20,171 nt of DNA from CAMQVM01 sp044433365 (GCA_044433365.1 JAWXTR010000054.1:1-20171), one strand, 5' to 3'; positions 1 to 8,404 are shown, counted from the first letter of the stretch. Notes: generated from the sequence alone by a model not told the origin. Made by a program: numbers and translations.

Positions 1-340
1 AGCCCTGCTACGTCTGTAACACAAATCGTTATGTTTTTAAAAAAAAAGGTTTAAAACAATTCGGGGTGTTGTTTTCAGACGTAGCAGGGCTACGTCTCTA
101 CCTGTGTGGTGTTATGTTTTAAAAAAGGGGGTTGAAAACAATTTGGGGGGTTGGCGACTCAGCGTTACAGACGTAGCATGGTTACGTCTGTAACATAAAT
201 CATTATGTTTTAATGAATTGGGTTTAAAAACAAATTGGTGTGGTGGTAGAGATGTTGGGTCCAACGTCTGTAATCGAACCCTGTAATCGAACCCTGCAAC
301 CGCACACAGGGTAGAGACGTAGCCCTGCTACGTCTGTAAC
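1..340. repeat. Tandem array of TACGTC palindromic hairpins
   Basis: Four palindromes built on GACGTAGC...GCTACGTC lie at 77-97, 164-194, 249-269 and 316-334, and a half copy lies at 1-16, so the array probably continues left of the window. The first three are followed by a degenerate spacer of the type TTATGTTTTAA, a G-rich stretch, AAAACAA and TTGGGG, giving a unit of about 67-90 bp. The 164-194 copy is a 31-bp near-perfect hairpin. A 13-bp tandem duplication (CTGTAATCGAACC) sits at 268-293. No reading frame spans the array. It resembles REP/REPIN-type palindromic repeats rather than a CRISPR, because the spacers are related to each other. Confidence 0.8.
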
Positions 341-363
341 ATAACAGCACTAGGTTATTGTTT

Positions 364-498
364 TTAGGCAAATTCGCTGGATTTTCTAACGCAAGAGCCG
401 AAGCTCTTAACTCAAAAATTAAAGATTTTAGACATCGTCTTAGAGGTGTTAATTCTCTAACGTTTTTCTTTTACCGAATTGAAAAATTGCTTGTTTAA
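364..498 (+). pseudogene. C-terminal remnant of an ISL3/ISAon1-like transposase
   Basis: The plus frame from 364 reads about 45 residues, including GFSNARAEALNSKIKDFR, LRGV and FFFYRIEKLLV, then stops at 496-498. This resembles, from memory, the last part of DDE transposases of the ISL3-like/ISAon1 group found in Bacteroidota, where an FSN-A-AE--N-KIK-FR motif is followed by RGV and a phenylalanine-rich end. No start codon or catalytic core precedes it. A stop lies in frame at 337-339, and the TACGTC repeat array begins immediately upstream, so the 5' part has been lost or replaced. The family name is recognition from memory, not a search result. The remainder of the gap to 571 shows nothing further that I can identify. 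Confidence 0.7.
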
Positions 499-571
499 TG
501 GGGGTGACAACAGATTTTGAGAATGAGACGTAATTTTAAGCCATTTCTCGACTTTTGGTCAACCTACTTAA

Positions 572-1828
572 CTAAAATTTGATTTGTGCTCTAATTGTAA
601 GTAGGTTATCTTTTGCATCGACTGAGTAGTCGTAATTTACGTTGTTTTCAGGGTCGTATGATACAATATGTGCTGCTGTTTCGTTCCAAACCTTTTCGTA
701 GAAGAGCATTAATCTGAATGCCTTATTGATTTGGTAGATTACTCCACCACCAACAGAGGTAAAGGCTATATCGCCAAGGTCGGTTACGCTGCTAAGTGAA
801 TTTAGCTCTGTAGAGTTGATATCACGATTAGGGTCGTAATAGTCGAAACGTGCCGATAGAGAGATTGGTGATTTTGCAAATGACTGAATATAGTATACAG
901 AAGCAGCGTTAAATTTGCGCTCATATAGTGAGTATTGAGAAAGCTCTGTTAAGCTCTCACTATCTATCTTGGTGCCTTGTTGGGTACCTCCAATATATTC
1001 ACCTTTTAGTGTAGATGTACCCCAACCCCAATTTGCAGAGAGTTGAGCATCAAAACCGTAGTAGGTACGTGGGCTATAGGTGCCACGAACGTCGGTGTAT
1101 TCATCGTAAACCATAGTGGTAGGGTTGAACACCATATTTGAATTATTTGTGTTTAATACTCCACCTAAGTAGAATGATGTTCCAAGTCCTAAATCAAATC
1201 TTCCGATTTTTTCTTTGTAAGTTAGATGACCAACAAAATTTTTTCGGCTATCGGTTTCAACTTTTGTCGAATTTCCATTGCCAATTGCAAGATTTAGATT
1301 AAATTTGTCGAAAAATGTGTTCTGCTTACCTGTAAGTGCCACCTCTACCCCTAAATCACGCATATCTGGGAATAGAGTCAGATACATACGGCTTCTTTCA
1401 GGAGCCTCACGTTTTGAAGATGAGTAGCCAATCTCATTACCAAATGGAAGTGCAAACACGCCCATTTTTGTGCTAAATACTTTGTCGTTAGAAGTATATG
1501 CAACGTAGGCATCTTTAAAGCCAACCTTGCTCTGTCCAACGTCGAATTGTACCATAGCACTAAAGTTTTTGTATTCGTAGTCAAATTTTAGACGAGCACG
1601 ACGAATAGAAAAAGTGTTGTCGCTGTAGGTTGGAAAATCGTAGCTATCGGTAACTCCTAATTGACCTTCAGTTTGAGCCAATTGCCATTGGGTTTGGATA
1701 TAGCCACTAATCTTTAGACCCTCTACTGGATTTAATATTTTGTTAACAACAGTTGTTGAATCACCGCTATTAGCCATAGCAGTTAGAGAGGATATTAAAC
1801 TGATAAACAGTAAAATGCGTTTTTTCAT
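572..1828 (-). CDS. OprO/OprP-type outer-membrane porin
   Basis: This 418-residue protein begins with a Sec signal peptide (Lys-Lys-Arg, then a hydrophobic stretch, with likely cleavage after the Ala-Met-Ala near residue 19) and ends in phenylalanine (AQIKF), as outer-membrane beta-barrels do. The body has alternating amphipathic strands. It includes the phosphate-selective porin-type segments ISGYIQTQWQ (near 40), FSIRRARLKFDYEY (near 75) and MVQFDVGQ followed by KDAYVAY, and later a run of aromatic-rich strands. Members of this family form trimeric anion or phosphate channels, but the substrate cannot be assigned here. No phosphate-uptake genes are adjacent. The gene is monocistronic, divergent from the glycosyltransferase gene, and preceded by a good Bacteroidota-type promoter. 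Confidence 0.85.
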   Translation of the reverse strand: MKKRILLFISLISSLTAMANSGDSTTVVNKILNPVEGLKISGYIQTQWQLAQTEGQLGVTDSYDFPTYSDNTFSIRRARLKFDYEYKNFSAMVQFDVGQSKVGFKDAYVAYTSNDKVFSTKMGVFALPFGNEIGYSSSKREAPERSRMYLTLFPDMRDLGVEVALTGKQNTFFDKFNLNLAIGNGNSTKVETDSRKNFVGHLTYKEKIGRFDLGLGTSFYLGGVLNTNNSNMVFNPTTMVYDEYTDVRGTYSPRTYYGFDAQLSANWGWGTSTLKGEYIGGTQQGTKIDSESLTELSQYSLYERKFNAASVYYIQSFAKSPISLSARFDYYDPNRDINSTELNSLSSVTDLGDIAFTSVGGGVIYQINKAFRLMLFYEKVWNETAAHIVSYDPENNVNYDYSVDAKDNLLTIRAQIKF

Positions 1829-1844
1829 AATCTTAAATTTTGTG

Positions 1845-1876
1845 CAAAGAAACGGCTTTTGAATTAATTTTACAAT
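1845..1876 (-). promoter_or_regulatory. Bacteroidota-type promoter for the porin gene
   Basis: Reading the minus strand, a -33 box ATTG (1876-1873) is followed by a 20-bp spacer and the -7 box TTTCTTTG (1852-1845). The Bacteroidota consensus is TTTG, about 19-21 bp, then TAnnTTTG. The -7 box matches at seven of eight positions. Transcription would start about 10 bp upstream of the porin start codon at 1828, so the leader would be short. Confidence 0.6.
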
Positions 1877-1893
1877 AATTTTATATTAAGTTA

Positions 1894-2808
1894 ATGTTAA
1901 GTTTTATGACGCTTTCAATTATAACTATTAATTATAATGGTGCAAGCTCTACAATCTCTACAGTAGAGTCGATTCGCAGTGTGCTAAAAAACTTTGCATT
2001 TGAATATGAAATAGTTGTAATTGATAATAATTCATTGCAATCTGATTTTGATTTACTAAAATCTTTAAGCAATGTGCGACTGATTAGAAATAGCGAAAAT
2101 GTTGGTTTTGCTGCTGCAAATAATATTGGTTTTAGAGAATCGACAGGTCAATATATTATGATGATAAATAGCGATGCAACTGTAAAAGATGATATTTTTA
2201 CCCCTTTGATTCAATTTTTAGAGCAAAATCCTATTATTGGGGCTGTTTCGCCAAAGATAGTCTATGATAGAGAGCCTTACGTAATTCAGTTTGGAGGTTA
2301 TAGGCTTTGTGATAGATTTTTGTTTGATATACAATCACCGCTTCATGGTAGATTAGCCTCGGAGGTTGAAGATATATGTGCAAAAAGTTCGTTTGCTCAT
2401 GGTGCAGCTATGATGATTCGTAGGGAGTTGCTCTTTGCTGTAGGCTCTATGCGAGAAGATTACTTTTTATACTTCGAAGAGATAGATTTTTCACTTAAAA
2501 TATTGAAATCTGGGTATCAAATTTGGTACTATCCTCACTCAGTGGTCTACCATAACGCAAGTTTTTCGACAGGAGGTGTCACAGGACTTAAAATATATTA
2601 TAATAGTCGAAATCGCCTCTATCTTGCTAAAAATAATTTGCGTGGATTTGATAGGCTAGTGGCACTTACAATGCAGCTTGGTTTTTCATTCCCAAAATCG
2701 GTGGTAAAATTGCTGTTAAAACGAAAATTTAGCGAGTCTTGGGCATACTGTAGAGGTGTGCAAGACTTTATACTAAACCGAAGAGGGAAATCAATCCACA
2801 ATTCATAA
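1894..2808 (+). CDS. Family 2 glycosyltransferase, rhamnosyltransferase (WbbL)-like
   Basis: This is a 304-residue GT-A fold transferase that probably adds a sugar from a nucleotide donor to a cell-surface glycan at the inner face of the membrane. Visible motifs are SIITINYNG (8-16), VVIDNNS (41-47), the NVGFAAANN loop (69-77), the donor/metal-binding NSDA (92-95, Asp94), HGAAMMIRRELL, and the acceptor-side YFLYFEEIDFSLK and YHNASFSTGG. Order and length fit the rhamnosyltransferase WbbL-like GT2 group; the sugar is unproven. The listed start gives four residues before a second Met at 1906. That second start matches family N-termini better and may be the real one. No polysaccharide gene cluster surrounds it. 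The last codons and the stop lie inside a heptamer repeat. Confidence 0.85.
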   Translation: MLSFMTLSIITINYNGASSTISTVESIRSVLKNFAFEYEIVVIDNNSLQSDFDLLKSLSNVRLIRNSENVGFAAANNIGFRESTGQYIMMINSDATVKDDIFTPLIQFLEQNPIIGAVSPKIVYDREPYVIQFGGYRLCDRFLFDIQSPLHGRLASEVEDICAKSSFAHGAAMMIRRELLFAVGSMREDYFLYFEEIDFSLKILKSGYQIWYYPHSVVYHNASFSTGGVTGLKIYYNSRNRLYLAKNNLRGFDRLVALTMQLGFSFPKSVVKLLLKRKFSESWAYCRGVQDFILNRRGKSIHNS

Positions 2809-2830
2809 TTCATAATTTATAATTCATAAT
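2803..2830 (+). repeat. Heptamer tandem repeat (TCATAAT x4)
   Basis: Four perfect-phase 7-bp units read TCATAAT, TCATAAT, TTATAAT, TCATAAT. The first unit supplies the TAA stop (2806-2808) of the glycosyltransferase gene. The same family appears at 7172-7206 (minus orientation) and 12879-12927, each time 3' of a gene and in that gene's orientation. Confidence 0.85.
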
Positions 2831-2839
2831 TTAAAAAAA

Positions 2840-3193
2840 ATGGTTCCTTTATTTTTATGTTACGCTAAGTGCGGAACTTGCTCAAAGGCAGCAAAATGGC
2901 TAAAGGCTAATAATATTGAGGTTGCAAGCCGAGATATTACAGTCGACAATCCAACATTAGAGGAGCTTACTAAGTGGTATAAGCTTAGCGGGCTTCCAAT
3001 CAACAAATTTTTTAACACCTCTGGAGTGAAATACCGAGAATTAGGTGTTAAAGACAAGATTAAAACTGCAACCGAGGCAGAGCTTTTAGAGCTTTTAGCT
3101 ACAGATGGCAAGCTTGTGAAACGCCCTATTCTGGTACTAGGAGAGAAAGTCTTAGTTGGTTTTATAGAGCAGGAATATCAAGATGCTTTTTGA
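2840..3193 (+). CDS. ArsC/Spx/YffB-family thioredoxin-fold protein
   Basis: This 117-residue protein is of typical length for the ArsC/Spx/MgsR/YffB family. Its N-terminal strand leads to a Cys11-Gly-Thr-Cys14 motif (YAKCGTCSKA). A mid-region GLPINKFFNTSG follows, and the C-terminal signature LVKRPILVLG is characteristic of the family. The CxxC resembles Spx-type redox regulators, whereas classical arsenate reductase (ArsC) uses one N-terminal Cys plus arginines near the C-terminus. I therefore leave open whether it is a reductase or a redox-responsive transcription factor. No arsenic-resistance genes are nearby. The start at 2840 is the first Met after the heptamer repeat and lies 31 bp after the glycosyltransferase stop, so cotranscription is possible. 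Confidence 0.85.
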   Translation: MVPLFLCYAKCGTCSKAAKWLKANNIEVASRDITVDNPTLEELTKWYKLSGLPINKFFNTSGVKYRELGVKDKIKTATEAELLELLATDGKLVKRPILVLGEKVLVGFIEQEYQDAF

Positions 3194-3240
3194 GAGAAGT
3201 TCTAAAAGGAAGTTCTGAAAACCAATTATTAGAACTACCC
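3194..3240 (+). repeat. Stop-adjacent GTTCTAA inverted repeat
   Basis: Directly after the TGA stop of the ArsC-like gene come GAGAAGTTCTAA, a second AAGTTCT, and then the complementary CCAATTATTAGAACTACCC. The two ends pair (GTTCTAA with TTAGAAC), giving an imperfect hairpin that could act as a terminator or processing site. It belongs to the same family as the copies at 6969, 7208, 8405, 9851, 14270 and 15697. The remaining 54 bp before the GH115 start contain C-rich runs and no clear promoter box. Confidence 0.65.
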
Positions 3241-3294
3241 TAAAGTTATTCATCCCCCCACCCAAAACAATCCCCCCAATAAAAAATAATTTAG

Positions 3295-6200
3295 ATGAAA
3301 AACGGAAAACTACATTTTAATTTTTTTCTGCTCCTAGCAATTTGCATATTCTCACTACTAGGTAGTGCGCATGGAGCAAACAACAATTTTACCCTATTTA
3401 AGGGAGGGAAAATGGTTCAAATTTATGTCTCAAATAGTGAACCTATACAGATTCAAAGAGCTGTAAAAGATTTGCAAAGCGACATCTATAAGGTTACAGG
3501 TGTCAACGCTGAGATTGTATCTTCTATAGAGGATATAACAGGTAATAGCATTATTATTGGCTCGGTCGATAATAGTCAAATCAAATCTTTAATGGCTACA
3601 AAAAAGATTAATGAGGCTGCTCAAACAGTTGGAAAATCGGAGGCTTTTCTGCTTAAAGCTACAGAAAACTTGATTGATGGAGTAGACGAATCGTTAGTGG
3701 TAGTGGGTAGTGATGCGTTAGGCACCGTGTATGGTATTTATGAAATATCTGAGAGAATAGGTGTTTCGCCAGCCTATTGGTGGTGTGATGTACCTATAAA
3801 ACGCCAAAATGAGGTGGTTTTAAGCGATTTGCCATATCTTCCTAAAGAGCCATCTGTGCGTTATAGAGGTATATTTATAAATGATGAAGAGGCGATGATT
3901 CAGTGGAGTAGATTGACCTCAAAAGAGCGTAAAAATGGTCATATTAGTCCCGAAATTTATAAACGAGTGTTTGAATACCTGCTTCGCAATAAAGCAAACA
4001 CTATTTGGCCTGGAATGATGGAGGCAGGTAGCTATTTCTTTAAATATCGTGATAAAGATGGAGTTGCGATAAATCCAAAAAATGCTACAGAGTATGGTAT
4101 TTTTATCGGAGCATCGCACTGTGAGCAGATGGGACGCAACAACTACGATGAGTGGTATGATTGGGCAGCGGAGCATAAAGATATGTATGATGCTGTAGGC
4201 GAACCTGAGTGGGATTATTCGGTAAATCCAAAAGCAATTGAGGCGTATTGGATGGAGCGAATTGTGGAGGCTAAAGATTTTAATATGATTTACACTTTAG
4301 GTATTAGGGGGGTGCACGATACACCATTTTTTGCTCGAAACTTAAAAGACCAATCGCTTGAGAGTAAGGTAGAACTGGTACAAAAAGTAATTAATCGTCA
4401 AAGAGAGATGATAAAAGAGGTGTATGGCAGTGAAGATGCTGTACCACAGGTGTTTGTGCCTTACGAAGAGACTGGAGAGATTTATAACGGTGAGAGTGCC
4501 GACGGAAAAGAGAAGTGTAAGCCGATGGATATTCCAGAGGATGTAATTATAGTATATACCGAAGATAATCACGGTTTTGCCCGTCAATATGCAACTGAAA
4601 AAGAGCGCAAACGTAAAGGTGGATTGGGTATCTACTACCATTTCTGCTATCAAGGCTCTCCTGCACAATACAATTGGCTCTCTACTACTCCATTTAATCT
4701 TCAACATGAGGAGTATTGTAAGATTTACAACGGAGGTGCTCAGAAATTTTGGATTGTAAACGTTGGTGACCTTAAACCAAGTGAATTTGCTCAACGCTAT
4801 TTCTTCGAATTTGCAAATGATGTAGATAAATATTCTGCAAAACCTACCAAAGAGTTTGTTGCCGAAAATTCAGAGCTATTTTTTGACTTAGATAGTCAAA
4901 AATCGTTAGAAGTAGCCGACCTATTAACCGAATTTTACCAAGCTACTTCGGCTATGCGCCCAGAATTTCTAGTTCCATTTGGTGCCGATTCTGAGTGGGG
5001 AATTAGCAAGGTGGGTCAAGGTAATTGGGGTTCTACATTTCCAACGTTCCAATACTACTCACTTTTCGATTTTGGCGATGAGAGCCAAGGAAGAATAGAG
5101 TTTTATAAATCGTTAGAAAAGAGAGCAAAAGAGCTATATGATGCTCTTTTGCCAGATTACCGTTCTCCATTCTACCATCTAGTTTACTATCCAATAAGAT
5201 CGGCTAGATTAATGTACGAAAAGACAATCTACTACCGCAAAAATCGTCTATATGCTCAACAAGGACGACTAGGAAGCGTAAATGGGTATAAAGCTCTAAG
5301 TGAGCAGGCAGAAAAGGAGATTCAAGCGGATTTACACTACTACAACAAGGTTCTTGAAGGTGGAAAATGGGATGGAATAGTCGACCCTTACGCCAACTAC
5401 AATATTGTGGAACGTGTGTTTGATATTTCTCAAATAAACAACACTTTTACCTACGATAGTCGTTATAAAGAGCAGCAGCAGGGTGTATCTATTGGAGTTG
5501 TTGCTGAGGGAGAGGTTACAGGAAAAGAGAATATTACACTTCGATTCTCATCGCTTGAAGATAATGAGCGATTTATCGATATTTTTAATCGTAATTCGGA
5601 GCCAAGCGAATGGAAAATTGAGCTTGATTCTGAAATTGTTAACTTGAGTAAATCGAATGGTGTTGTCGATTCTGAAGAGCGTATAAAAGTTAAGATTGAT
5701 TGGAATAAGATGGTTGGCTCTAATAGTGCAATGGGAGGGTTAACCGTAAAAGATGCAGATGGTAATATTATCAAAACAATTAAAATCGTAGCTGATAAAT
5801 TTGCAGGAAAACCTAAAGCTAAATCGCATATCGAAGGTTGTGGATTTTTGGTGATGGAGGCTGAAAACTTTACAAAATCTACAAAAGGAAACGGTGGTTC
5901 GTACTGGGCAAAAACAGATAATTTCGGACATGTTGGCGCAACTATGATAGTTAGAGGCGAGAGTAAAGTGTCGTCGAATCATATAAACAATAGCGCAGCT
6001 TTAGAGTATCAGGTATATTTCTCAACTGTAGGTACCCACTATGGAAATATCTATAGAATACCAACGTTAAATGAGGGTGTTGGAAAAAGTTGTGAAATTG
6101 GAATTGGTATCAATAACGAGCAACCTCAGATTATATCGGGTGTACGCCGTAAAAGTCAGAGTAAGAGTGTGGAGATGGCTGATGGCTCAACCGAAGGGAT

Positions 6201-6966
6201 TTCATGGCATCGAAATGTGCACGTTATGATTGAGAAACTTCCTTTTAAAATCACTATCGACAAAGTAGGCTACCACACAATCAAACTTTATCAAGCTGAT
6301 GTAAATATTGGTGTAGATAGAGTTGTGATATGCACAAATGATGATGCTTATATAGCACACGACCGTTCGCTTACCTCTGCACCAGAGAGTTACCATAACC
6401 ATGGGGGATATGTATCACCAAAGGTGAATGATGCACCATATTTAAGTAGTGAAATAACAGCTGTTGAAAATTATCCTGAGATAGAGGCTCCGATTTATGC
6501 CAAATTCTTATTCTGTAAATATGGAATGCCTGAGGTGTTTAACTTTACTCCTGTTAGCAAAAATCATATTTTCGACCGTAATACAAATCTATTTGGTTGG
6601 AGTGAATCGACAGTCGGAAATGTTATTGCAGGACATAATGAGAGTACCCGTGAGTACCCTTTCTGGCTTCGTGACAAGGCATTTGGACGAAAACCTGCCT
6701 CTTTCCATGCTCGATTTATGAAAGGCGACTACTGGGTTACAATAAATTGTGGTGATATCAAAAATTACTCTAATAATAAATCTGGAAATGATTTTGATAT
6801 GAGCCTTACAATTAATGGAGTAAAGGTGATGGATAGAGAGATAGTAAAAGAGTCGAATCCTATCATAAAGGTTGTAAAGGTACGTGTCGGCGATGATGAA
6901 ATGATGAATTTCGACTTTGATGGACCACTTTGGGGAGTCTCTGTAATCGAGATTTATCGACTTTAG
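3295..6966 (+). CDS. GH115 alpha-(4-O-methyl)-glucuronidase with extra C-terminal domain
   Basis: This 1223-residue protein begins with a signal peptide (residues 1 to about 28, no lipobox) and is probably periplasmic or exported. GH115 enzymes remove (4-O-methyl)glucuronic acid side chains from glucuronoxylan. An N-terminal alpha/beta domain (about 30-180) precedes the barrel, which starts at RYRGIFINDEE (189). It continues through NTIWPGMMEAG, YGIFIGASHCEQM, TLGIRGVHD, YTEDNHGFAR (about 421-430), GGLGIYYHFCYQGSP (about 442-456) and WIVNVGDLKPSEF (about 486-498). A helical region follows, then a GH115 C-domain beginning near MEAENF (about 850). Residues from about 1055 to 1223 are an additional beta-rich segment, and the total length exceeds the usual 800-1000. 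The barrel motif reads TLGIRGVHD, where I recall a more acidic loop in characterised members. No SusC/SusD pair or other xylan genes are adjacent, so it is not in an obvious PUL. Confidence 0.85.
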   Translation: MKNGKLHFNFFLLLAICIFSLLGSAHGANNNFTLFKGGKMVQIYVSNSEPIQIQRAVKDLQSDIYKVTGVNAEIVSSIEDITGNSIIIGSVDNSQIKSLMATKKINEAAQTVGKSEAFLLKATENLIDGVDESLVVVGSDALGTVYGIYEISERIGVSPAYWWCDVPIKRQNEVVLSDLPYLPKEPSVRYRGIFINDEEAMIQWSRLTSKERKNGHISPEIYKRVFEYLLRNKANTIWPGMMEAGSYFFKYRDKDGVAINPKNATEYGIFIGASHCEQMGRNNYDEWYDWAAEHKDMYDAVGEPEWDYSVNPKAIEAYWMERIVEAKDFNMIYTLGIRGVHDTPFFARNLKDQSLESKVELVQKVINRQREMIKEVYGSEDAVPQVFVPYEETGEIYNGESADGKEKCKPMDIPEDVIIVYTEDNHGFARQYATEKERKRKGGLGIYYHFCYQGSPAQYNWLSTTPFNLQHEEYCKIYNGGAQKFWIVNVGDLKPSEFAQRYFFEFANDVDKYSAKPTKEFVAENSELFFDLDSQKSLEVADLLTEFYQATSAMRPEFLVPFGADSEWGISKVGQGNWGSTFPTFQYYSLFDFGDESQGRIEFYKSLEKRAKELYDALLPDYRSPFYHLVYYPIRSARLMYEKTIYYRKNRLYAQQGRLGSVNGYKALSEQAEKEIQADLHYYNKVLEGGKWDGIVDPYANYNIVERVFDISQINNTFTYDSRYKEQQQGVSIGVVAEGEVTGKENITLRFSSLEDNERFIDIFNRNSEPSEWKIELDSEIVNLSKSNGVVDSEERIKVKIDWNKMVGSNSAMGGLTVKDADGNIIKTIKIVADKFAGKPKAKSHIEGCGFLVMEAENFTKSTKGNGGSYWAKTDNFGHVGATMIVRGESKVSSNHINNSAALEYQVYFSTVGTHYGNIYRIPTLNEGVGKSCEIGIGINNEQPQIISGVRRKSQSKSVEMADGSTEGISWHRNVHVMIEKLPFKITIDKVGYHTIKLYQADVNIGVDRVVICTNDDAYIAHDRSLTSAPESYHNHGGYVSPKVNDAPYLSSEITAVENYPEIEAPIYAKFLFCKYGMPEVFNFTPVSKNHIFDRNTNLFGWSESTVGNVIAGHNESTREYPFWLRDKAFGRKPASFHARFMKGDYWVTINCGDIKNYSNNKSGNDFDMSLTINGVKVMDREIVKESNPIIKVVKVRVGDDEMMNFDFDGPLWGVSVIEIYRL

Positions 6967-6968
6967 AT

Positions 6969-6997
6969 AAGTTCTAATTCACCAAAAAACTTGGTGA
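6969..6997. repeat. GTTCTAA motif and small hairpin after GH115 stop
   Basis: AAGTTCTAA (6969-6977) lies 2 bp past the GH115 stop codon. It is followed by a 7-bp perfect stem, TCACCAA (6979-6985) with TTGGTGA (6991-6997), around a 5-nt loop. The motif is mirrored by TTAGAACTCCCC at 7208-7219, next to the stop of convergent lysA, so the whole convergent gap is bracketed by inverted copies. Confidence 0.5.
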
Positions 6998-7008
6998 CTA
7001 GGCAGATG

Positions 7009-7103
7009 GGGTGACCCCAAAGCACCCATTTTACACAAACAACCCTTGTCACAGAGATTGTGGCAAGGGTTGTTTAGCTATTTAAAGGGCTTTTGGGTCA
7101 CCC
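7009..7103. terminator. Nested hairpin, probable bidirectional terminator
   Basis: Two coaxial stems lie between the convergent GH115 and lysA genes. The outer stem pairs 7009-7023 (GGGTGACCCCAAAGC) with 7089-7103 at 14 of 15 positions. The inner stem pairs 7037-7048 (AAACAACCCTTG) with 7064-7075 perfectly and continues after one mismatch through CACA/TGTG to a 5-nt loop. A T-rich stretch follows on the plus strand (7104-7120). The position and strength suit a bidirectional terminator; termination itself is inferred. Confidence 0.65.
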
Positions 7104-7171
7104 TCTTATTTTACTATTTTAAGGAGTTTTGGATAGCTTTTTCTTAAAAAAAGTTCTTTCAAATCACACTA

Positions 7172-7219
7172 ATTACGCATTACGAATTACGCATTACGAA
7201 TTAATTATTAGAACTCCCC
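7172..7219 (-). repeat. Heptamer array plus GGGGAGTTCTAA motif at the lysA stop
   Basis: On the minus strand the TAG stop of lysA (7221-7219) shares its G with GGGGAGTTCTAA (7219-7208). A short AT link then leads to four 7-bp units alternating TCGTAAT and GCGTAAT (7199-7172). Two repeat families are thus stacked in order immediately 3' of lysA. On the plus strand the units read ATTACGC/ATTACGA, forming a 14-bp tandem duplication at 7175-7202. Confidence 0.8.
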
Positions 7220-8379
7220 TATAGTTCGTCGCTATAAACCGAAGCTGGGATTGGACGACAGTTGTAGTTTGATGCCATCGAAGAGCCATAAGCACCTGCT
7301 GAACGAAGAATTACGAAATCGCCACGCTTTGTAGTTGGTAGAGATAGCTCTTTTGCAAAAACGTCGGTAGATTCGCATACACCACCTGCAACATCATAAG
7401 TTACCATCTCAGTAGAAGTAGACGAAATATTTTGAATCTCATGGTGAGCACCATAAAGAGCAGGACGAAGAAGCTCAGTCATACTACCATCAACAATTAC
7501 AAATTTACGACCTGAAGCTGTAGTTTTATTGTAAAGCGCACGAGTAACAAGCGTTCCACATTGACCTACAACAGCACGACCCAATTCGAAATGAACAGTG
7601 CGACCCTCACGGTAAGGCATACAGTCAGCAAAAATTTTGAAATATTCAGCAAATTGTGAAATTGGGTTTGCATCTGGAGCATTGTAGTCGATACCTAGAC
7701 CACCACCCATATTAAGGCTTTCGATTTTGATACCCTTTTCTTCAAACCACTCAACAAAAGTTGCAACACGAGCACAAAGTTGGTTAAATACGTCTAATTG
7801 AAGAATTTGAGAACCAATATGGAAGTGTAGACCACAAATATGAAGATTTGTTAGCGATGGAAGCATCTCTAAGAATTTGTCAACCTCTGAAAAAGAGATA
7901 CCAAATTTGTTTTCAGCTTTACCAGTTGTGATATAGGCGTGAGTTTTAGGGTCAACTTCAGGGTTAAGACGTAGAGCAACACGAGCAGTTTTGCCTAAAT
8001 CTTTAGCGATAGAGTTGATAACCTCAAGCTCTTCTAATGATTCACAGTTAAACGAAAAAATGCCGCTTTCGATTGAGTGTGCAATCTCTTCGTCGGTTTT
8101 ACCAACGCCAGCATAAGCAATTTCTGAGGCTTTAAAACCACATTCAATCGCTTTTTTTACTTCGCCACCGCTCACACAATCAGCACCTAAACCGTAAGAG
8201 GCGATAGTTTTAAGAACTTTTTCGTCAGCATTCGATTTGATTGCAAAGTGAACCATAAAGCCATATTTTTCGCTCTCTGATTTAACAATTTCTAATGTTT
8301 TGTGAAGTAGCTCCATATCATAGTAGTAGAAAGGAGTCTTTAATGAGCTAAATTTAGCTAATTGATTTTGTAGATACAT
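7219..8379 (-). CDS. lysA: Diaminopimelate decarboxylase
   Basis: This 386-residue PLP enzyme of alanine-racemase-like fold III decarboxylates meso-diaminopimelate to lysine in the cytosol. The PLP lysine is Lys48 in HFAIKSNAD. Other landmarks are GLHFHIGSQI (near residue 180), the phosphate-binding NMGGGLGIDY (about 220-230), ELGRAVVG, the GSMTELLRPALYGAHH segment, and the C-terminal VAGGVCESTDVFA, whose Cys-Glu-Ser-Thr contributes to the partner-subunit active site, followed by SAGAYGSSMASNYN. Length is normal for a compact form. It lies 53 bp downstream of lysC and is presumably cotranscribed with it; the gap holds a repeat arm rather than a promoter. The start at 8379 gives a family-typical N-terminus. 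Confidence 0.95.
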   Translation of the reverse strand: MYLQNQLAKFSSLKTPFYYYDMELLHKTLEIVKSESEKYGFMVHFAIKSNADEKVLKTIASYGLGADCVSGGEVKKAIECGFKASEIAYAGVGKTDEEIAHSIESGIFSFNCESLEELEVINSIAKDLGKTARVALRLNPEVDPKTHAYITTGKAENKFGISFSEVDKFLEMLPSLTNLHICGLHFHIGSQILQLDVFNQLCARVATFVEWFEEKGIKIESLNMGGGLGIDYNAPDANPISQFAEYFKIFADCMPYREGRTVHFELGRAVVGQCGTLVTRALYNKTTASGRKFVIVDGSMTELLRPALYGAHHEIQNISSTSTEMVTYDVAGGVCESTDVFAKELSLPTTKRGDFVILRSAGAYGSSMASNYNCRPIPASVYSDEL

Positions 8380-8404
8380 ACTCTATTTTTAAATTATTTA
8401 TTTT

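Noticed and set aside
1..340. CRISPR array
   Set aside because: The repeats are palindromic and imperfect, the units vary in length, the spacers are related to one another, and no cas genes are in the window.
2840..3193. Arsenic resistance locus
   Set aside because: The ArsC-like protein has a Spx-type CxxC and there is no arsenite exporter or ArsR nearby.
4342..4794. 150-codon minus-strand reading frame inside the GH115 gene
   Set aside because: It is fully antisense to the catalytic barrel, with unlikely composition and no recognisable motif; it is a shadow of the plus-strand gene.
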